A stretch of 64,000 bases of DNA from Polytrichum commune (lineage: Eukaryota > Streptophyta > Polytrichopsida > Polytrichales > Polytrichaceae), in assembly GCA_950295325.1 (NCBI GenBank), contig OX485809.1, forward strand, positions 2,604,001 to 2,668,000. Reading direction: 5' to 3'. How positions within the stretch are numbered: the stretch's first letter is position 1; each line of letters starts with the position of its first letter. This document shows, piece after piece, positions 37,040 to 49,149 of this stretch. Position numbers and translations under genes: made by a program. A model generated the notes under the pieces. It was not told the DNA's origin and did not search any database. It saw nothing but the letters and a program-made list of their open reading frames with translations.

Positions 37040-37970
37040 TGAGTATCTCGTCAACAAGAGGGTCATTTCCAACAAAAAATGAAACTTCGTGATTTTATTT
37101 CAATAGGAAAAAATCAATTCAAAAGTAATAAAATGGTTATACAAGACCCTCAAAATGTTTTGCAAACTGTTGTCAACTCTTGGGGGTCCATTTTTTTCTT
37201 TTCCAAATGATATCTTGTCAATGAGAAGTTCATTTCCAATCCAAAGTGGAATCTATGAACCTTTTTCCCAATGGGAAACCTCAAATTGGAAAACACGTAA
37301 TGGTCCTTCAAGGCCTTAACAATGTTTTTTTTGTTGACTATTAAGGGTCCAATTTTTTTTGATAATGAGTATCTCGTCAATCAAATGGTCATTTCCAATC
37401 CAAAGTGGAACCTATTAACCTTTTTTCCCCCAATGGGAAATCTCAAATTGGAAAGCATAGGATGGTTCTTCATGGCCTTAACAATGTTTTGATGTTGACT
37501 ATTGGGGGTCCACTTGTTTTGTATATAGGTATTTAGTTAACAAGAGCGTCCTTTCATATCTAAAGTGGGTACCTAAATGTTTTTATTCCAATGGGAAAAA
37601 AATTAATACAGAAAACACAAAATGGTCGTTCATGGCTTTAATAGTGTTTTGCTACCGACTATTGGGGTCGATTTTCTTTGGGTAAAATTGGTATCATGTC
37701 AATGAGAGGATTATCTCTAGTCCAAACTGGAATCCCTAAACCTTTAGTGGAAAAACTCAATTCAGAAACATAAATTGGTTCTTCAAGGCCTTACAATGTT
37801 TTTTTGGTAACTTGTGGGGTTCTGTTTTTTTTATATATAGGGTTATCTCGATAACGACTGGATCATTTTTAATCCAAAATGGAATCCCCAAAGAAATTTC
37901 TAATGGGAACATTTGAAATTGGAAGCACGTAATGCTTCTTAATGGGTTATTTCTGATTGGGCATTGTCAA
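37040..37970 (+). repeat. Satellite-like tandem array, six ~161-bp units
   Basis: Unit markers (tatctcgtcaa and variants) occur at 37044, 37210, 37370, 37530, 37692 and 37854, giving spacings of 166, 160, 160, 162 and 162 bp. Each unit contains 'catttccaatccaaagtggaa', 'cccaatgggaaa', 'aaattggaaa.cac', 'ccttaacaatgttttg' and 'gactattgggggtcc'. Units differ at many positions, so the array is old. The period is near nucleosomal length. No coding content. Confidence 0.85.
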
Positions 37971-38591
37971 GAGCAATGAATGGACCCAAATGTCACGTAT
38001 GAGCCTTTTGTTTTGTAAGAAGGTTGGGGGGGGGGGGGGAGGCTTGGTTTATGACTGCCCACTCCATCCAATAAGCTAGAATGTGGGAGAAAATATTCAA
38101 AGAAATAAAGAGTTATGGAAAATGTTTTTTGTTGTTTTTTTGGTCAGCCTTTTGTGCATTCTAGAATTGTTGTTTGCATTACATTTGGTTTATGCAAGGG
38201 AAATGGAGGAGGTCACTGAAGCTACCTATGAATCTTGGAATGAACATTGGCAAATCATCAATAATTCTTATAAGTTACTCTTGTCCACTAATAATGATTT
38301 AGGTGTGATCATGCATTAAAAAAAGGTTTGAGTGTGGGAAGATAATTAAGTATAATCATCTATTAAAATTAGTATTTAGTATAATTATAGGGTTAGTGCA
38401 TGGCAACAATCACATTGACCATCTCCATTGTTACGTCTCCTCCCATATTTGGAAGTGGAGCACACATTATCTCCTTTGACAATCACGACACTCTCATTCA
38501 GAAGGTTGCAAAGCAATATTTCATTAGAAGTTGTTGGAATAATTATTGCCAAACTATACTTTCTTTGATGCCATCACCTAGCCATTCAAGC

Positions 38592-38995
38592 ACACCGGGA
38601 GGTCACTTCATTGTCAAGTTGACACCACGTGCGGACAAAGTTTGCTACCCCTATATTACATGCCATATATAATTTTAAAATTTATGATATTTTTTCTACA
38701 TATACATAACCATTGATAGTATCTTTTGCATAATTTTTTGAAATTTTTAGTCATCTTTATTTTTTTAGTAATTGTTTTAGTTCAATTCTGTGTCATTCTA
38801 GTTAGAAATGGTATTTTTTATGAAAAAAACAAATCATCAAATTTAGTTACCATTTTTAACTATGTCATAGGTACTGTGTATATCTACTCATGAAAAAAAT
38901 TTGATAAAATTTTGACCCATTTTGGTGGTGCAACTTACCAAAAGAAGATTTTTTTTGGTCGCACGTGGTGTTCAACTTTGACAATGGAGTGATCT
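38592..38995 (+). repeat. Dispersed repeat, copy 2 (uninterrupted)
   Basis: Near-identical partner of 766-1466 without the 282-bp insertion. It keeps the GGHFIVKLTPRADK peptide in an open frame (38400-38672) whose upstream part differs from that of copy 1. Hence only the last 25 or so codons and the noncoding tail are shared, which argues against a real protein family. A 14-G run lies upstream at 38026-38039. Confidence 0.8.
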
Positions 38996-40425
38996 ACCTG
39001 TGTTCAAGCAAGAACAATATACACATAATCCAAGTAGATAACAATGTTTATTCCATCTTGGAGATAACCTTTCAAAATGCTAACTCAAAATGGCCACACC
39101 TAGGAAACCTATTGTTCCTTGCTCAAATGCTATCCTAAACATAATCAAATTATTCCTAATGCTATCATCTTTGTGACCACTCACTCAAGCATGTGGGTGT
39201 TTCTTTAACATAACCTTCTATCTTATCCTTCCCACCTTATCTTTGAGATACTTTAGATAAATACTACTTACTTAGTTTTGCAATCCTTATCCTATTGTGG
39301 TAAGACTAGCTCGAACCATTCACATAAGTGGTTCATGCGTTTTGCAAGCCTTGTGCATGTTCAAGACCCACATTTTGACACCCGCTTTTACTAGAGGAAT
39401 GTCCACTATAAAAATGTGGAACCGAATAAGCTTAGATACTTCCACATTTCCTCGAACTTTGAATGATATTGAACACATATCTGATATAGGGGCTTTGGGC
39501 AACTTGCAAGGTAGGCAATTATGTATTTGTCCAAACAACTAATTTGACATTTTCTGGTAAAATATGTGATATATATAAACAAATACTACATTAAATAATT
39601 TCAAATAGTAAGTGACACTGAATACAATATTTAGTGTAGTTGTGTCAAGCCCGCTCTCTAGGAATTTATGAACATCATAAACAAATCTAGATTGGGTCTA
39701 TCCTATCCCAATGAAGTGAAACATGACAAAATAATGTGAAATGTAATATATAATGGGGTTACATGCTTAAAAACACTTAACAACCACAAAGTGGTTAGTT
39801 TCTAGTCAAATGGCCAAATTATCAATCCCCAAACTTATGTTGGAGATAATCCTTTTGTAAGATGCTTAAGTTAGATTACAATGCACCTTTTGACTGTTGG
39901 GATTGAGCAAAGGACTTAATTTGTAGATTCTACATTGTTGAGAAAATTGAAATCAATTGCCCATAATGCAAACCAACTTCTAGGGATGCTTCAATTATAT
40001 GCATCTTATAACTTTTTCTTTTAAACTTGCTGACCTACTAATGAATATATATTATCTCTACCACAAATGAAAATTGGATGAAATTCATGTGAATACTCTA
40101 TTTGTTTACAATTTTATTGTGATCTACATGGATGAATTCATAACTAATCTAGATATGGTCTAGTCATGTTGAAAATTGGTTTCAAATTCAATATATAAGT
40201 TGCCAACTTATGTAGGATCTTACTTTAAAATTTGCACTCCTTCAAATAGACAAAGAAGTTACTCATATCCAATGCTTGGACTGTTTGGAACTAGGCCCAT
40301 ACATTCAGGGGTTAAAATTACACATGCACAAACATATCATACAAGCATGTGTGTGTAATTTTGTCATGGACCTTTTTATAACTCATAATATGATGTGTAA
40401 AGGACCACATAACATTATTTAGATT
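38996..40425. other. Intergenic with a MITE end fragment
   Basis: 39585-39640 matches the right end of the MITE at 34492-34705 (ttcaaatagtaagtgacact). The rest is AT-rich with short uninformative frames. Confidence 0.45.
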
Positions 40426-40526
40426 CATAACATTGTTATGTGGGATTGACAATATTCCATGGAATATTCCCAATATATTCCCCACATTCATACTTAATAT
40501 TGTCAGTCCCACATAACATTGTTATG
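40426..40526. repeat. 31-bp near-perfect inverted repeat (hairpin)
   Basis: 40426-40456 pairs with 40496-40526 with two mismatches (cataacattgttatgtggga against tcccacataacattgttatg); the loop is 39 nt. The core itself contains ccatgg and aatatt palindromes. It is the size of a short hairpin precursor or a minimal foldback element. No transcript evidence is available from sequence. Confidence 0.8.
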
Positions 40527-41126
40527 GATCCGACTAATGTTATGAAATGGTTATAATAGTGCATCCTTTATCATCCCTCATAAATAAGCAAAGACAATAA
40601 ATCACAACCATTATGTGCAGATGTAACAATTCCTAGAGACTTTATTGGGCTATATATTTAAACAAGCGCAATATTGTGGTATGATTCTCATGGAAGTTCA
40701 AAGAATGTTGTACTATTCCAAGGTTTATTGCTAACACATTCCATATCACATGTCGATCGGGGAGCTCTATGCTCCGTGAATCAACTTTGCTCTATCCCAT
40801 CTCAATGAAGAATCTCAATGTGGCATGTTAGCATTATGTAAAATCCAAGTTATGTTCATTGAAAAAAGAAAACTTGAGAGTTATATTACACATGCAAATG
40901 GATCTTGCCAAGCATATGCATGTAATTGTGTTATAGGCCCTTTGACATAATGACCATCTACAAATCATGTCAATTAAAATTGTGCAAATACTAAGGTTTA
41001 TAGTGGGACCCTTTCCTCTCCCTCAAAAATAGAGACAAAGAAAATGAAGTAGTATGTTTGTAAGTGGCTAGAGCTCAACTGATGTTTGAGGGTTAACACT
41101 ATAACAATCTACGATAGTCTTGAATG

Positions 41127-41707
41127 CTCATTTCCGGGTACGCAATTCCCATATTATATGGCCCTGCTTATGATCACTTATAATGCATTTTAGTCCAATC
41201 TCCAGTGATATAAATTTTTTTAATGTAGGAAACTCTTGTAGCCCTTATAACAAAGAATCCAAAAATGTAATTATACATAGGAAATGAACATTCCTTGAAG
41301 CATATAATTATATTAAAAACCTACTTATATGAGCTTTTCTAATACATGTAGCATAGGCCAAACTATCCAACTTTTTGGGTTTTTTAAAATAAAATTTAAT
41401 GTTTTAAAATAAAAAATAAAAAATTGCTAATGAATTTTAAATGCTATTGGACGCAACTACTCCAATTAAAATAAGTTTAAAATAGGTATTTCAATTCTTT
41501 ATATACGTTGTAGAGTTAAATAAAAAATAAATATGCAACCCAAGTTTTTCTACATCTCATTTTATTTAATTAGGTCTTCACCCAACTTTTTGGTTCTTTT
41601 ATTTTTGTATAATATGATATAATTTTTACAAAATCTGTCCTCTAAGCCGTTTTAATGTTGATGCCCCCTGCGTATAATATGGGAATTGCGTACCCGGGCG
41701 TTCATTA
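41127..41707. mobile_element. Element bounded by inverted repeats
   Basis: 41127-41162 (tttccgggtacgcaattccc then atattatatgg) is inverted at 41672-41707 (cgtataatatgggaattgcg then tacccgggcgttc). About 25 of the inner positions match exactly. The 510-bp interior is very AT-rich and noncoding. This fits an old non-autonomous DNA element; no target duplication was recognised. Confidence 0.6.
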
Positions 41708-42363
41708 TGCTCCCAATACAAAGCATTGTCCATGCTGCCTATGATAGTTACACATGCCAACATATCTTGCCAAAATTTGCGTGCAATCTTGTAATGAATC
41801 CTTGACAAATCAAAGCGTTGTTCAAAACCGTACAAACACTAGGGTTTCCCTCGACATTGAATGCTAAGCCTCATGCTTCCTCATTTTTATTAAATAAAAG
41901 AGATGCCATGCTCAATGGACCCTAGGGGGGAGGGGAGGGGGGGGGGGCACCCTTCACCTTAATTTGAGTACCCCTATATACGGTTTTTTTGGTGGACAAA
42001 AATAAGGATTTACATACAAAAGGATAGCCAACTTTACAATATTGGATGAATATCCATAAATTAAATGAAATATGAAGATATTGGATGGTTGTATCCAACT
42101 TAAACCCTACCTACGTTTCTATTATCTCCTATGTATGTATGCCCTTGTCATATGTAAACCATTGTACCCTAAAGCATGACATACCCATAACAATACCCAC
42201 ATTGCCAATAAAAAAGAATACTCTAATCCTATCATGTGCATTTCGTAAACCATGTTCATTAGTAATACCCCTTATGTGCACCCACATACTACATGCACGA
42301 AGTCCAGTGCGCCACGCAAACATGGAAACCTTCCCGTGGTACTAAAAGTTAAACATACATTTT

Positions 42364-42938
42364 TTTGATAATCATAACATGTTTGTTCCCAACCCTTGGC
42401 TATATTATTCTCATGATCCCTAGAATAAGGAAGCATGAAGCTTACCACGGTTACGTACTGTAGTACCCCCTCCGTATCCCTCAGAAAAACCGAAGTAGAC
42501 AAAAGAAAATAAAATTGTAGCCACTGGGAAACACGGCCATAACCAGGCCGGTGCTCGCCATACAATAGGTGGAGATTCCAATGAGCTAATGTACTTATAA
42601 TAGTCGGATGCGCACCTTGGCTTACTAGACCTTTCCCATGCAAACCCTGTTGTGTTGCATTGTCACGAGCTTACTATTTTGTGTCACATTATTTAGTAAG
42701 AGTTAAGCCGACATTGTTTTGAGAATTGCAACATGTTTATTCCCAACCCTTGTCTATGTTACTCCTCTTATTATCCCTAGAATAAGGGAGCGCAAAGCTT
42801 AGCACGGTTACATAGGGCCCCTTCCATATCCTTAAAAACAGTCAAGTAGACAAAAAGAAAGAGAGAGTAAACTATAGCCATTGAGAAACATGGTTATAAC
42901 CGGGCCGGGACTCACTTTTGGTGGAGATTACAATGAAC
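42364..42938 (+). repeat. Diverged ~215-bp direct duplication
   Basis: 42364-42587 and 42714-42938 align collinearly: 'acatgttt.ttcccaacccttg.ctat', 'atccctagaataagg.ag', 'gctta.cacggtta', 'agtagacaaaa', 'tagccattgagaaaca' and 'ggtggagatt.caatga'. They are about 350 bp apart, in the same orientation. Noncoding. Confidence 0.75.
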
Positions 42939-42959
42939 CAAGGTTTGTTTATAATTCCA

Positions 42960-43150
42960 TGCCACGTGTCGGTCAGAGTGTAATTTAAGCTTACATTTAA
43001 GGGTGTGCCCGCCAGGAGGCTGCCACGTGTACAGAACGGCTCCCGATAAAGATTGTCGAGCAGTGTGACAGAGCTCCGAAGTCCAAGGTTCGAACCCCGA
43101 TACTGCCACCTAGCTGGGGCCTGAGTTATTACTACAGAGCCACCACCTAT
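42960..43150 (-). mobile_element. tRNA-derived SINE candidate (remnant)
   Basis: Read on the minus strand, tggctctgtag at 43142-43132 resembles a Pol III A box, and ggttcgaacc at 43096-43087 a B box, about 45 bp apart, as in tRNA-headed SINEs. No cloverleaf with paired acceptor arms can be built, so it is not a functional tRNA. The B-box core is palindromic, so the plus orientation cannot be ruled out. No A-rich tail or target duplication was identified. Confidence 0.35.
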
Positions 43151-43199
43151 GTAACTCAAGCTCTGGGGAACATGCATACAGCTTTTTTGACCCTCGGCG

Positions 43200-44412
43200 A
43201 ATGATGAGAGTCGTCCCGATGAAAACACCGGCGAGGTAAATCCTGCATTAATTAGAGGCGAAGCACGTGTGCGAATCGTGCGCTTGAAACGGTCTTAAAC
43301 TACAATCCCCAGGAGGGCGACGGAACTCATCAGGCGCTTTTGGTAGTGCTTTAAGCAGCGAGATTGACGGTGGAAGTTGCATTGCAGAATTATCATCTAC
43401 ATCAGGGGCGGGCCGGTGTGGAGGAGTTAAGTTAGAGCTCTGGAGGTGCTGGTGATCGAGGGAGCAGAGGAGGAGGCAGTACGGGTAGGACTCGGGCGGA
43501 TGCAAGCAGGGTCGGAGCTGGGAACTCTGCCGGGGCAGATAGTACGAGCGGCCAGCTTGTAGGTGAGTTTTGGTGAGGGCGCTGCTCTGTCGGCGTTTCT
43601 GGTAGCACGTTTGGAGGTACTTTTGTTGTTGTTATTGTTGTTCTTAACGTCGCTGACGTACGTACGTAAGTCGAGGGAGTCGAGTCAGCGACGGAGGTCC
43701 TGGAATGAGTGGTGTCCCTCTGATCACTACGTTACTTACGTAGCGGCTCATGTGGAGGTGGTTTGAGTTAGCTGCGGGAAGTTTACAGAGGCTTCATCAA
43801 GTTCTCGCTTTATGTAATGATCGGGTTGATATTTCGAACAAAAGGAAGAGTTTCTCGAGATTCTCTCTCTCTCTCTCTCTCTCGATTCTGGACACCAAGA
43901 GGTGCAAAGTACTGTAATGAATTTCCCCCCCTCTTAATCGCTGATCAATGTGTATTAAAGGCTATGTAACTGTGTTAAGCGAGATTCTACATCACCTAGC
44001 AATATGAATGCGACGTTAAGTAGTCTTGCGTGATGGATTCCCTCTCTCTTTCTCGGCTCGTTTCTGGAAAGTAACAGCTACGAGGCTTGTGAGGAATCTT
44101 TCGCGCGCAATCGCTGTTCCAATATGTGAAGGCTATGGAGGTGGTTTCAAGAGGTAGCTGTGTTGGAAATGAAGACGGAAAATTCGATGTTCTAATCGCT
44201 TATCGTTTTGGATGCAAAGAAGCCCGCGAGAAGTAGTATCCTATCTCCCTCGCTCTCTCTCGGTATGTTTCTGGACAGCAAGAGCTACATGATGTGGACA
44301 GGACATTGTGTTGTTCGGTCACAGGAAAGGCGCACGTGGCAAGGAAGACGAAATCTCTTCTTATTCGTATCCGAGCTATGTTTTCTTATTAGCAGGGTGG
44401 CACATATCCATC
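43200..44412 (+). promoter_or_regulatory. GC-richer 5' region of the MTP gene
   Basis: Base composition rises sharply at about 43.2 kb and stays high up to the start codon at 44413. A (CT)11 tract occupies 43862-43883, and another pyrimidine-rich patch lies at 44040-44055. The region probably holds the promoter and an untranslated leader, possibly spliced. Short open frames here (minus 43248-43505, plus 43563-43766) carry no domain. Confidence 0.4.
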
Positions 44413-47400
44413 ATGGGGGAGGTGGTGGAGAATCAGGATGTACCGAGGCAACAGCAGGCTGAGGACAATGCGTGGCGGCTGGACATTAATAAATTCAAAC
44501 CTACGAGGCCCGAGGCTTCGCAAAACCCCAAGGCCCACAGCGGCTGCCTGAACCAGCGCTTCGGTAAATCCTGCTACATGCCGAGTTATTTGTTGTTTTC
44601 ATAATAACGTCGTTCGAAATCAATATCTATCCATACTTTGATGGTTACTGCGGAATGGTCTGAATTTTTTTGAAATGGCATGTACCGACTTGTACGATTT
44701 CAGGTTTTCGTTCAGTATGGGGTCTATTGTCACATAGATCGACCTTCAGATCGGTTGTTCGAGATGACAGTTCATGAGTTCTGATGTAATATACATTGCT
44801 GTTATTATCAACTATTCACGTTCTTGCTGCTTCCTCTCAGTTCAGCACACCCTTTCTTGTCAGGGCGGGCTCCTAGCAACTTGATGTGATTGCCCCCCTT
44901 GCATTTGCTGCTACGGAAATGACGTCGTGGGACCGAACACATTGCCAAAGCATAGGAAACCTCAAATCCCTTGACCTTGTGTTTGTTCCTAGAGCTCGTA
45001 AAAGAAGGCAGCTAATTGAGTGGTTGTGCATCTTAAAGCCGCCGTGGATGCCCTTTTGTGTGTGTCTTCATGAAAGGTCGTGCGTCTTTTGCTGCAGGGA
45101 AAGCAAAGAAGGTCAATAAATATTATGAGCACCAGCAGGAGCTTTACAATGGATACTCAGAAGTGGATAAATTGGACGGAGTGGATGCAAGATGGGTACC
45201 AGACACCACACAGGTAAGGATTCTAATTTGTTGGCCTAGTTTATGACGCCAGTGTTGGCTTCATGTTTGGTTACGATCTCTGTTGTGATGGTAGATCCTG
45301 TTCCAAGTACTCACTACAGTACTTGATGATTCATTTTTGGGATGTGGACATGGGTTTCCTTGCGGCTACGCCTCAACGCTGGCAGTGAGATCCTCTACTG
45401 GATGTCACCACGAGGGAAATTGTGTCTATCCACATGTCCGAATCCCTCAAATTGCCATTATTGAAGACTGCTTTTTTTTTGCACTGGAGCTCAGGTCGAT
45501 GCACGCATGTATCACTATATTCGGTAATCGGAGACTTTTTAATGATTTTGAGACTATTTTAGGATGTGATTTTCAAATAGATAACAAGAAAAACACAAAA
45601 TATATTCAATGTGACTTAATGATTTGCATGGGTGGCAGTAACCAACTTGGCACAAATACATGTCATCAGAATAAGAAATTGAACTAGATATTAAACCATT
45701 TGGGTTTATTTTGAGACTTTCCAAAGTCTCTAATTAACGAATGTAGTGATCTGACAGCCACTCTTCCATGATCTGCGAGGGATTATAAATCTGCAAGTAT
45801 TTTCCAAGCGTTGCACATTAAGTTGTCATTTATGATTAGCTGCAGACAAACACGTTCACGAGAACCTGCCGAACCTCCACCTTCCAAGACGTGTTTTTAG
45901 CATACCATTCGCTCACAATGCAGGGCCCATCACTAGATAGACTGAGTGTATCACAATCGGCAAGCCTTTTGGGATATCATTTGCACACGTTTCTAGCAAT
46001 CAAGATTCTGTCGTCATTGTGAAAGGTTTCGCCTGCTTCTTGTGCAATCAACTGGGACTCATTTTCTCCGTATTTTTGCACATTGAGTAAGTGCCTAAAA
46101 TTTACTTTACATATGGAGGACTCGTCCAGAGTAAGAGATTGGATTTCCTACTCAGAGAATTTTTAGCTCTGAAAGTCGGGGACGGTATGAGAAGCTCTTG
46201 ATTAGCTTATGAACAGTAAACCTTTTCCTGTAGATGAGTCTACCAGTCTGGGTGTTTATAATCTTGCATTGTCAACATGTTGAATTGCAGGAAGAGCGAG
46301 AAAAGATAAAGAGGGGGGAAAGATTCGCCGTTCGACTATCCAATGGTTGTAACATAATAATCTTCGTAGCTAAAATTATTGCAAGTGTGAAGAGTATGTC
46401 ACTGGCAATCATCGCCTCAACGCTGGATTCATTCCTGGATTTATTGTCGGGCTTCATTTTGTGGTTTGTGACTCACTCAATGCGCAAGAGGAATCCTTAT
46501 ATGTATCCAATTGGCAAGAAACGAATGCAGCCATTGGTATAATTTTCTAACCAGTCGAAGATGTCCTATTGATGCTTGAGGAAAACATATTTCATGGGTT
46601 CCGACCTCTTGCAAGATTTCAGACTCAGAGTGTACAATGATTTCACGTTTCGTACTGTTATATGTGTTACCAAGTTCTTGTTAAACTTCACCAATGGTCT
46701 TCATTTGGTGTATTTCAACATAGCATGCAGCTAGCAGATGAGTGCATTGTTATGTTGAGAATCAAGGATTTTGTAGCATACTCATGTAACCAGATTTGTG
46801 ACTGCAGGGAATTCTAGTATTTTCTGTGATTATGGCCGCACTTGGACTCCAGATCATTATTGAGTCCGTCCGTGAGCTGCTATCTTCTGTAAGTTGCTCG
46901 AGAAAAATATTGAAACACCGCACTGTGTTCCTCATGATCTCAAGGGTTGAACTCTGCGATTGTTACAACTAGGACTTCTTTCATTCTTGTAGTTTCATTG
47001 TTTTGTTCTATTACATCAGGTGGATGTGTATTCATTATCAAACCCTGATCTGGCAGGGACCACATAACATGGACCTCAAAGGCGCCAAATTGCCCTGGGT
47101 GGTGAGTATAATGGCTGGGACAAGCGTTGTGAAGTTGGGGTTGATGTTGTACTGTTGGACTTTCAAAAATCAAATTGTCAGGACGTATGGTAAAGACCAT
47201 ATGTTTGACGTCATAACCAATGTGTTAGGTCTTGGGGCAGCACTGTTGGCAACTTGGTTCTACTGGTGGATTGATCCTACGGGTGCTATTATTGTAAGAG
47301 CCCCTTCCAATCTCTTCTGCTAGTTGTCCTCGAGGCTTGCATTTTCACACAAAGACTGCATGGTGTCATGTGAAGTGTCGGATATCCGGGTCAGTGTGTT

Positions 47401-48058
47401 CTGATGGTATGAATATTTTTTCAAATATCCTTCATACCAAGAACGCATACCTTTGAGATCTCCTGCCGATTCCTACAGGTTGGGAATTTAGATTTGACTT
47501 GTTCCTTGTGTATCGTGGACGCAAAAAGTTATCTCGTACATGAACCTTGGCTTTTAAGAAATACACACAAATTTTGGACAATGAGAACAGATCTAGTCTG
47601 GCTCTGCTATTGTTTTTTTTAACTAGGATTGTTCTAATGAAGTTGGTCAGTGATGGCTGCAGTTGGCACTTTACACGATGCGAACTTGGTCAATGACAGC
47701 GGTGGAAAATGTTCGTGCACTCAACAGTAGGACAGCAACACCTGAATTTCTTTCAAAACTCGCCTACCTTGCTTGGAACCATCACAAGTCCATTCTGAAG
47801 ATTGATACCGTGCGAGCCTACACACTTGGGACTCACGCTTTTGTTGAAGTGGACATCGTGCTGCCAAAGTATATGTCTTTTCGCGAAACCCACAACATTG
47901 GTGAGAGTCTGCAGAACAAAATAGAATCATTGCCAGAAGTTGAGCGTGCCTTTGTACATCTAGACTATGAATATGATCACCAACCTGAGCATGCGGTACC
48001 TGACTATGAATTGAACCTGAACCTGCCACAACCGCCAATGGAGCGAAGCCTGGAATGA
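44413..48058 (+). CDS. MTP: Mn-type cation diffusion facilitator (metal tolerance protein, group 8-11)
   Basis: Six exons: 44413-44563, 45098-45213, 46291-46536, 46808-46888, 47057-47293, 47663-48058, giving 408 residues, close to plant MTP9/10/11. The family exports Mn2+ from the cytosol into Golgi/prevacuolar compartments or vacuoles by proton antiport. Visible here: N-terminal WRLDINKF and [17 protein letters not shown] blocks typical of this group; six membrane segments within about 108-280; the metal site DSFLD (Asp135, Asp139) and its partner DHMFD (Asp245, Asp249). The second motif is DxxxD, not the HxxxD of Zn transporters. The C-terminal cytosolic domain has [15 protein letters not shown] and [13 protein letters not shown] further 19 residues or so follow the usual end. 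The ATG at 44413 is preferred over an upstream GTG in frame. Exon 5 must begin at 47057, because the CAG at 47019 leads to a stop. Subfamily number cannot be fixed by eye. Confidence 0.93.
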
Positions 48059-49149
48059 ATAAGAGACTCTTCAGCCATGGGCATAGGCTAGACTCATATG
48101 TAAGCTTGAGGGCCTTACGGTGCTAGGTGGTAAACCTGCCAGAGTGATAAACTTAAATTTGCAGTTCTTTGTTGACATACTTATCATAGTTTTGTTCTGG
48201 TCTTCAAAAATGTATACTATAGACAAGAGTAGTTGAACTTATAGAGTTGTGCCTCGTTATCTACCGCAAGGTAGATCGTAGTTTTCAAAACAATTTATTT
48301 TGGAGGAAGACCACTAGAAGAACGATGGAAATTGTTATATACTTACTTTGAGAAGTGGTGTTACTCACAAATAACACTGTCAATGTAATATGTAATTAAG
48401 ACGTGTTTACAAGAAGAGATATAGTCCACATCCAAGGCTAGCTTCTCCATTTCTGTCATAAGGCCCTGCAAATAGGATTGCATGTGTAAAGTTTCATAAT
48501 GTCCAAAATCCTAATCACAAGCTTGAGTTTATTAGTACCCTGTTTCTCATTGCATTGGACCAACATACAGTAGCCCAAATCCTCATCACAAGTTTCCGAA
48601 GACAACTCAAGGCCACATCATGAAAATCAACGAGTTGGGTTAAAGCTAACTTTGGCCTTCAGGGCCAGACAGAAGGATTGGGATCAATTAACATGTTGCA
48701 AGGAGATGAAGGTGTAGATACGAAGGCAATCTTCTCAAGCTAGTCAGTTAGGATTCCTCAAGTTTTGGGTCTCTAAACTCTTTGGCTAGAGCTTTGTTGA
48801 TCTCTACCTAAACTCATCCATGATTGGGATGGTGTTGGTCTGTGTAACGTTACATCTACTATTAAAAAACAAATTGATTCCAATGGCATTCGAGACTTTG
48901 AGTTAGTTTATTGAAATGTAGTTGGATTGAATCGGTCCTCAACCTATAGGGGCCTTTTGTTTACTAGAACCCCTTCTTCCACCACAAATGAGTTTAACTA
49001 GATGCCACTAAGTCTTTATATGAATACATAGAGGGATTGTGATAAGGGTGAATGAGGTATTTAAATAAATCTAGACATATTTTTAAAATTTGGATTTTTT
49101 AGTTGTTTCAATTTTATTAGTGGATCCATTGATATACTATAATTTTATG
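48059..49149. other. 3' flank of the MTP gene, intergenic
   Basis: Probably the 3' untranslated region followed by AT-rich spacer; no unambiguous polyadenylation signal was assigned. No coding exon supported. Confidence 0.45.

Noticed and set aside
766-38995. The two near-identical ~370-bp repeats as LTRs of one giant retrotransposon
   Set aside because: They are 37.8 kb apart, lack TG...CA ends and flanking duplications, and enclose a host gene and unrelated repeats.
43087-43115. Functional tRNA gene at the ggttcgaacc motif
   Set aside because: No 7-bp acceptor pairing and no anticodon arm at the right spacing; kept only as a SINE candidate.
44308-44412. Upstream in-frame start for MTP
   Set aside because: It begins with GTG; the first ATG in this frame is 44413, directly before the conserved N-terminal block.
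47020-47056. MTP exon 5 starting after the CAG at 47017-47019
   Set aside because: In the required phase this gives a stop after about 15 codons; the next CAG, at 47054-47056, restores the family frame.
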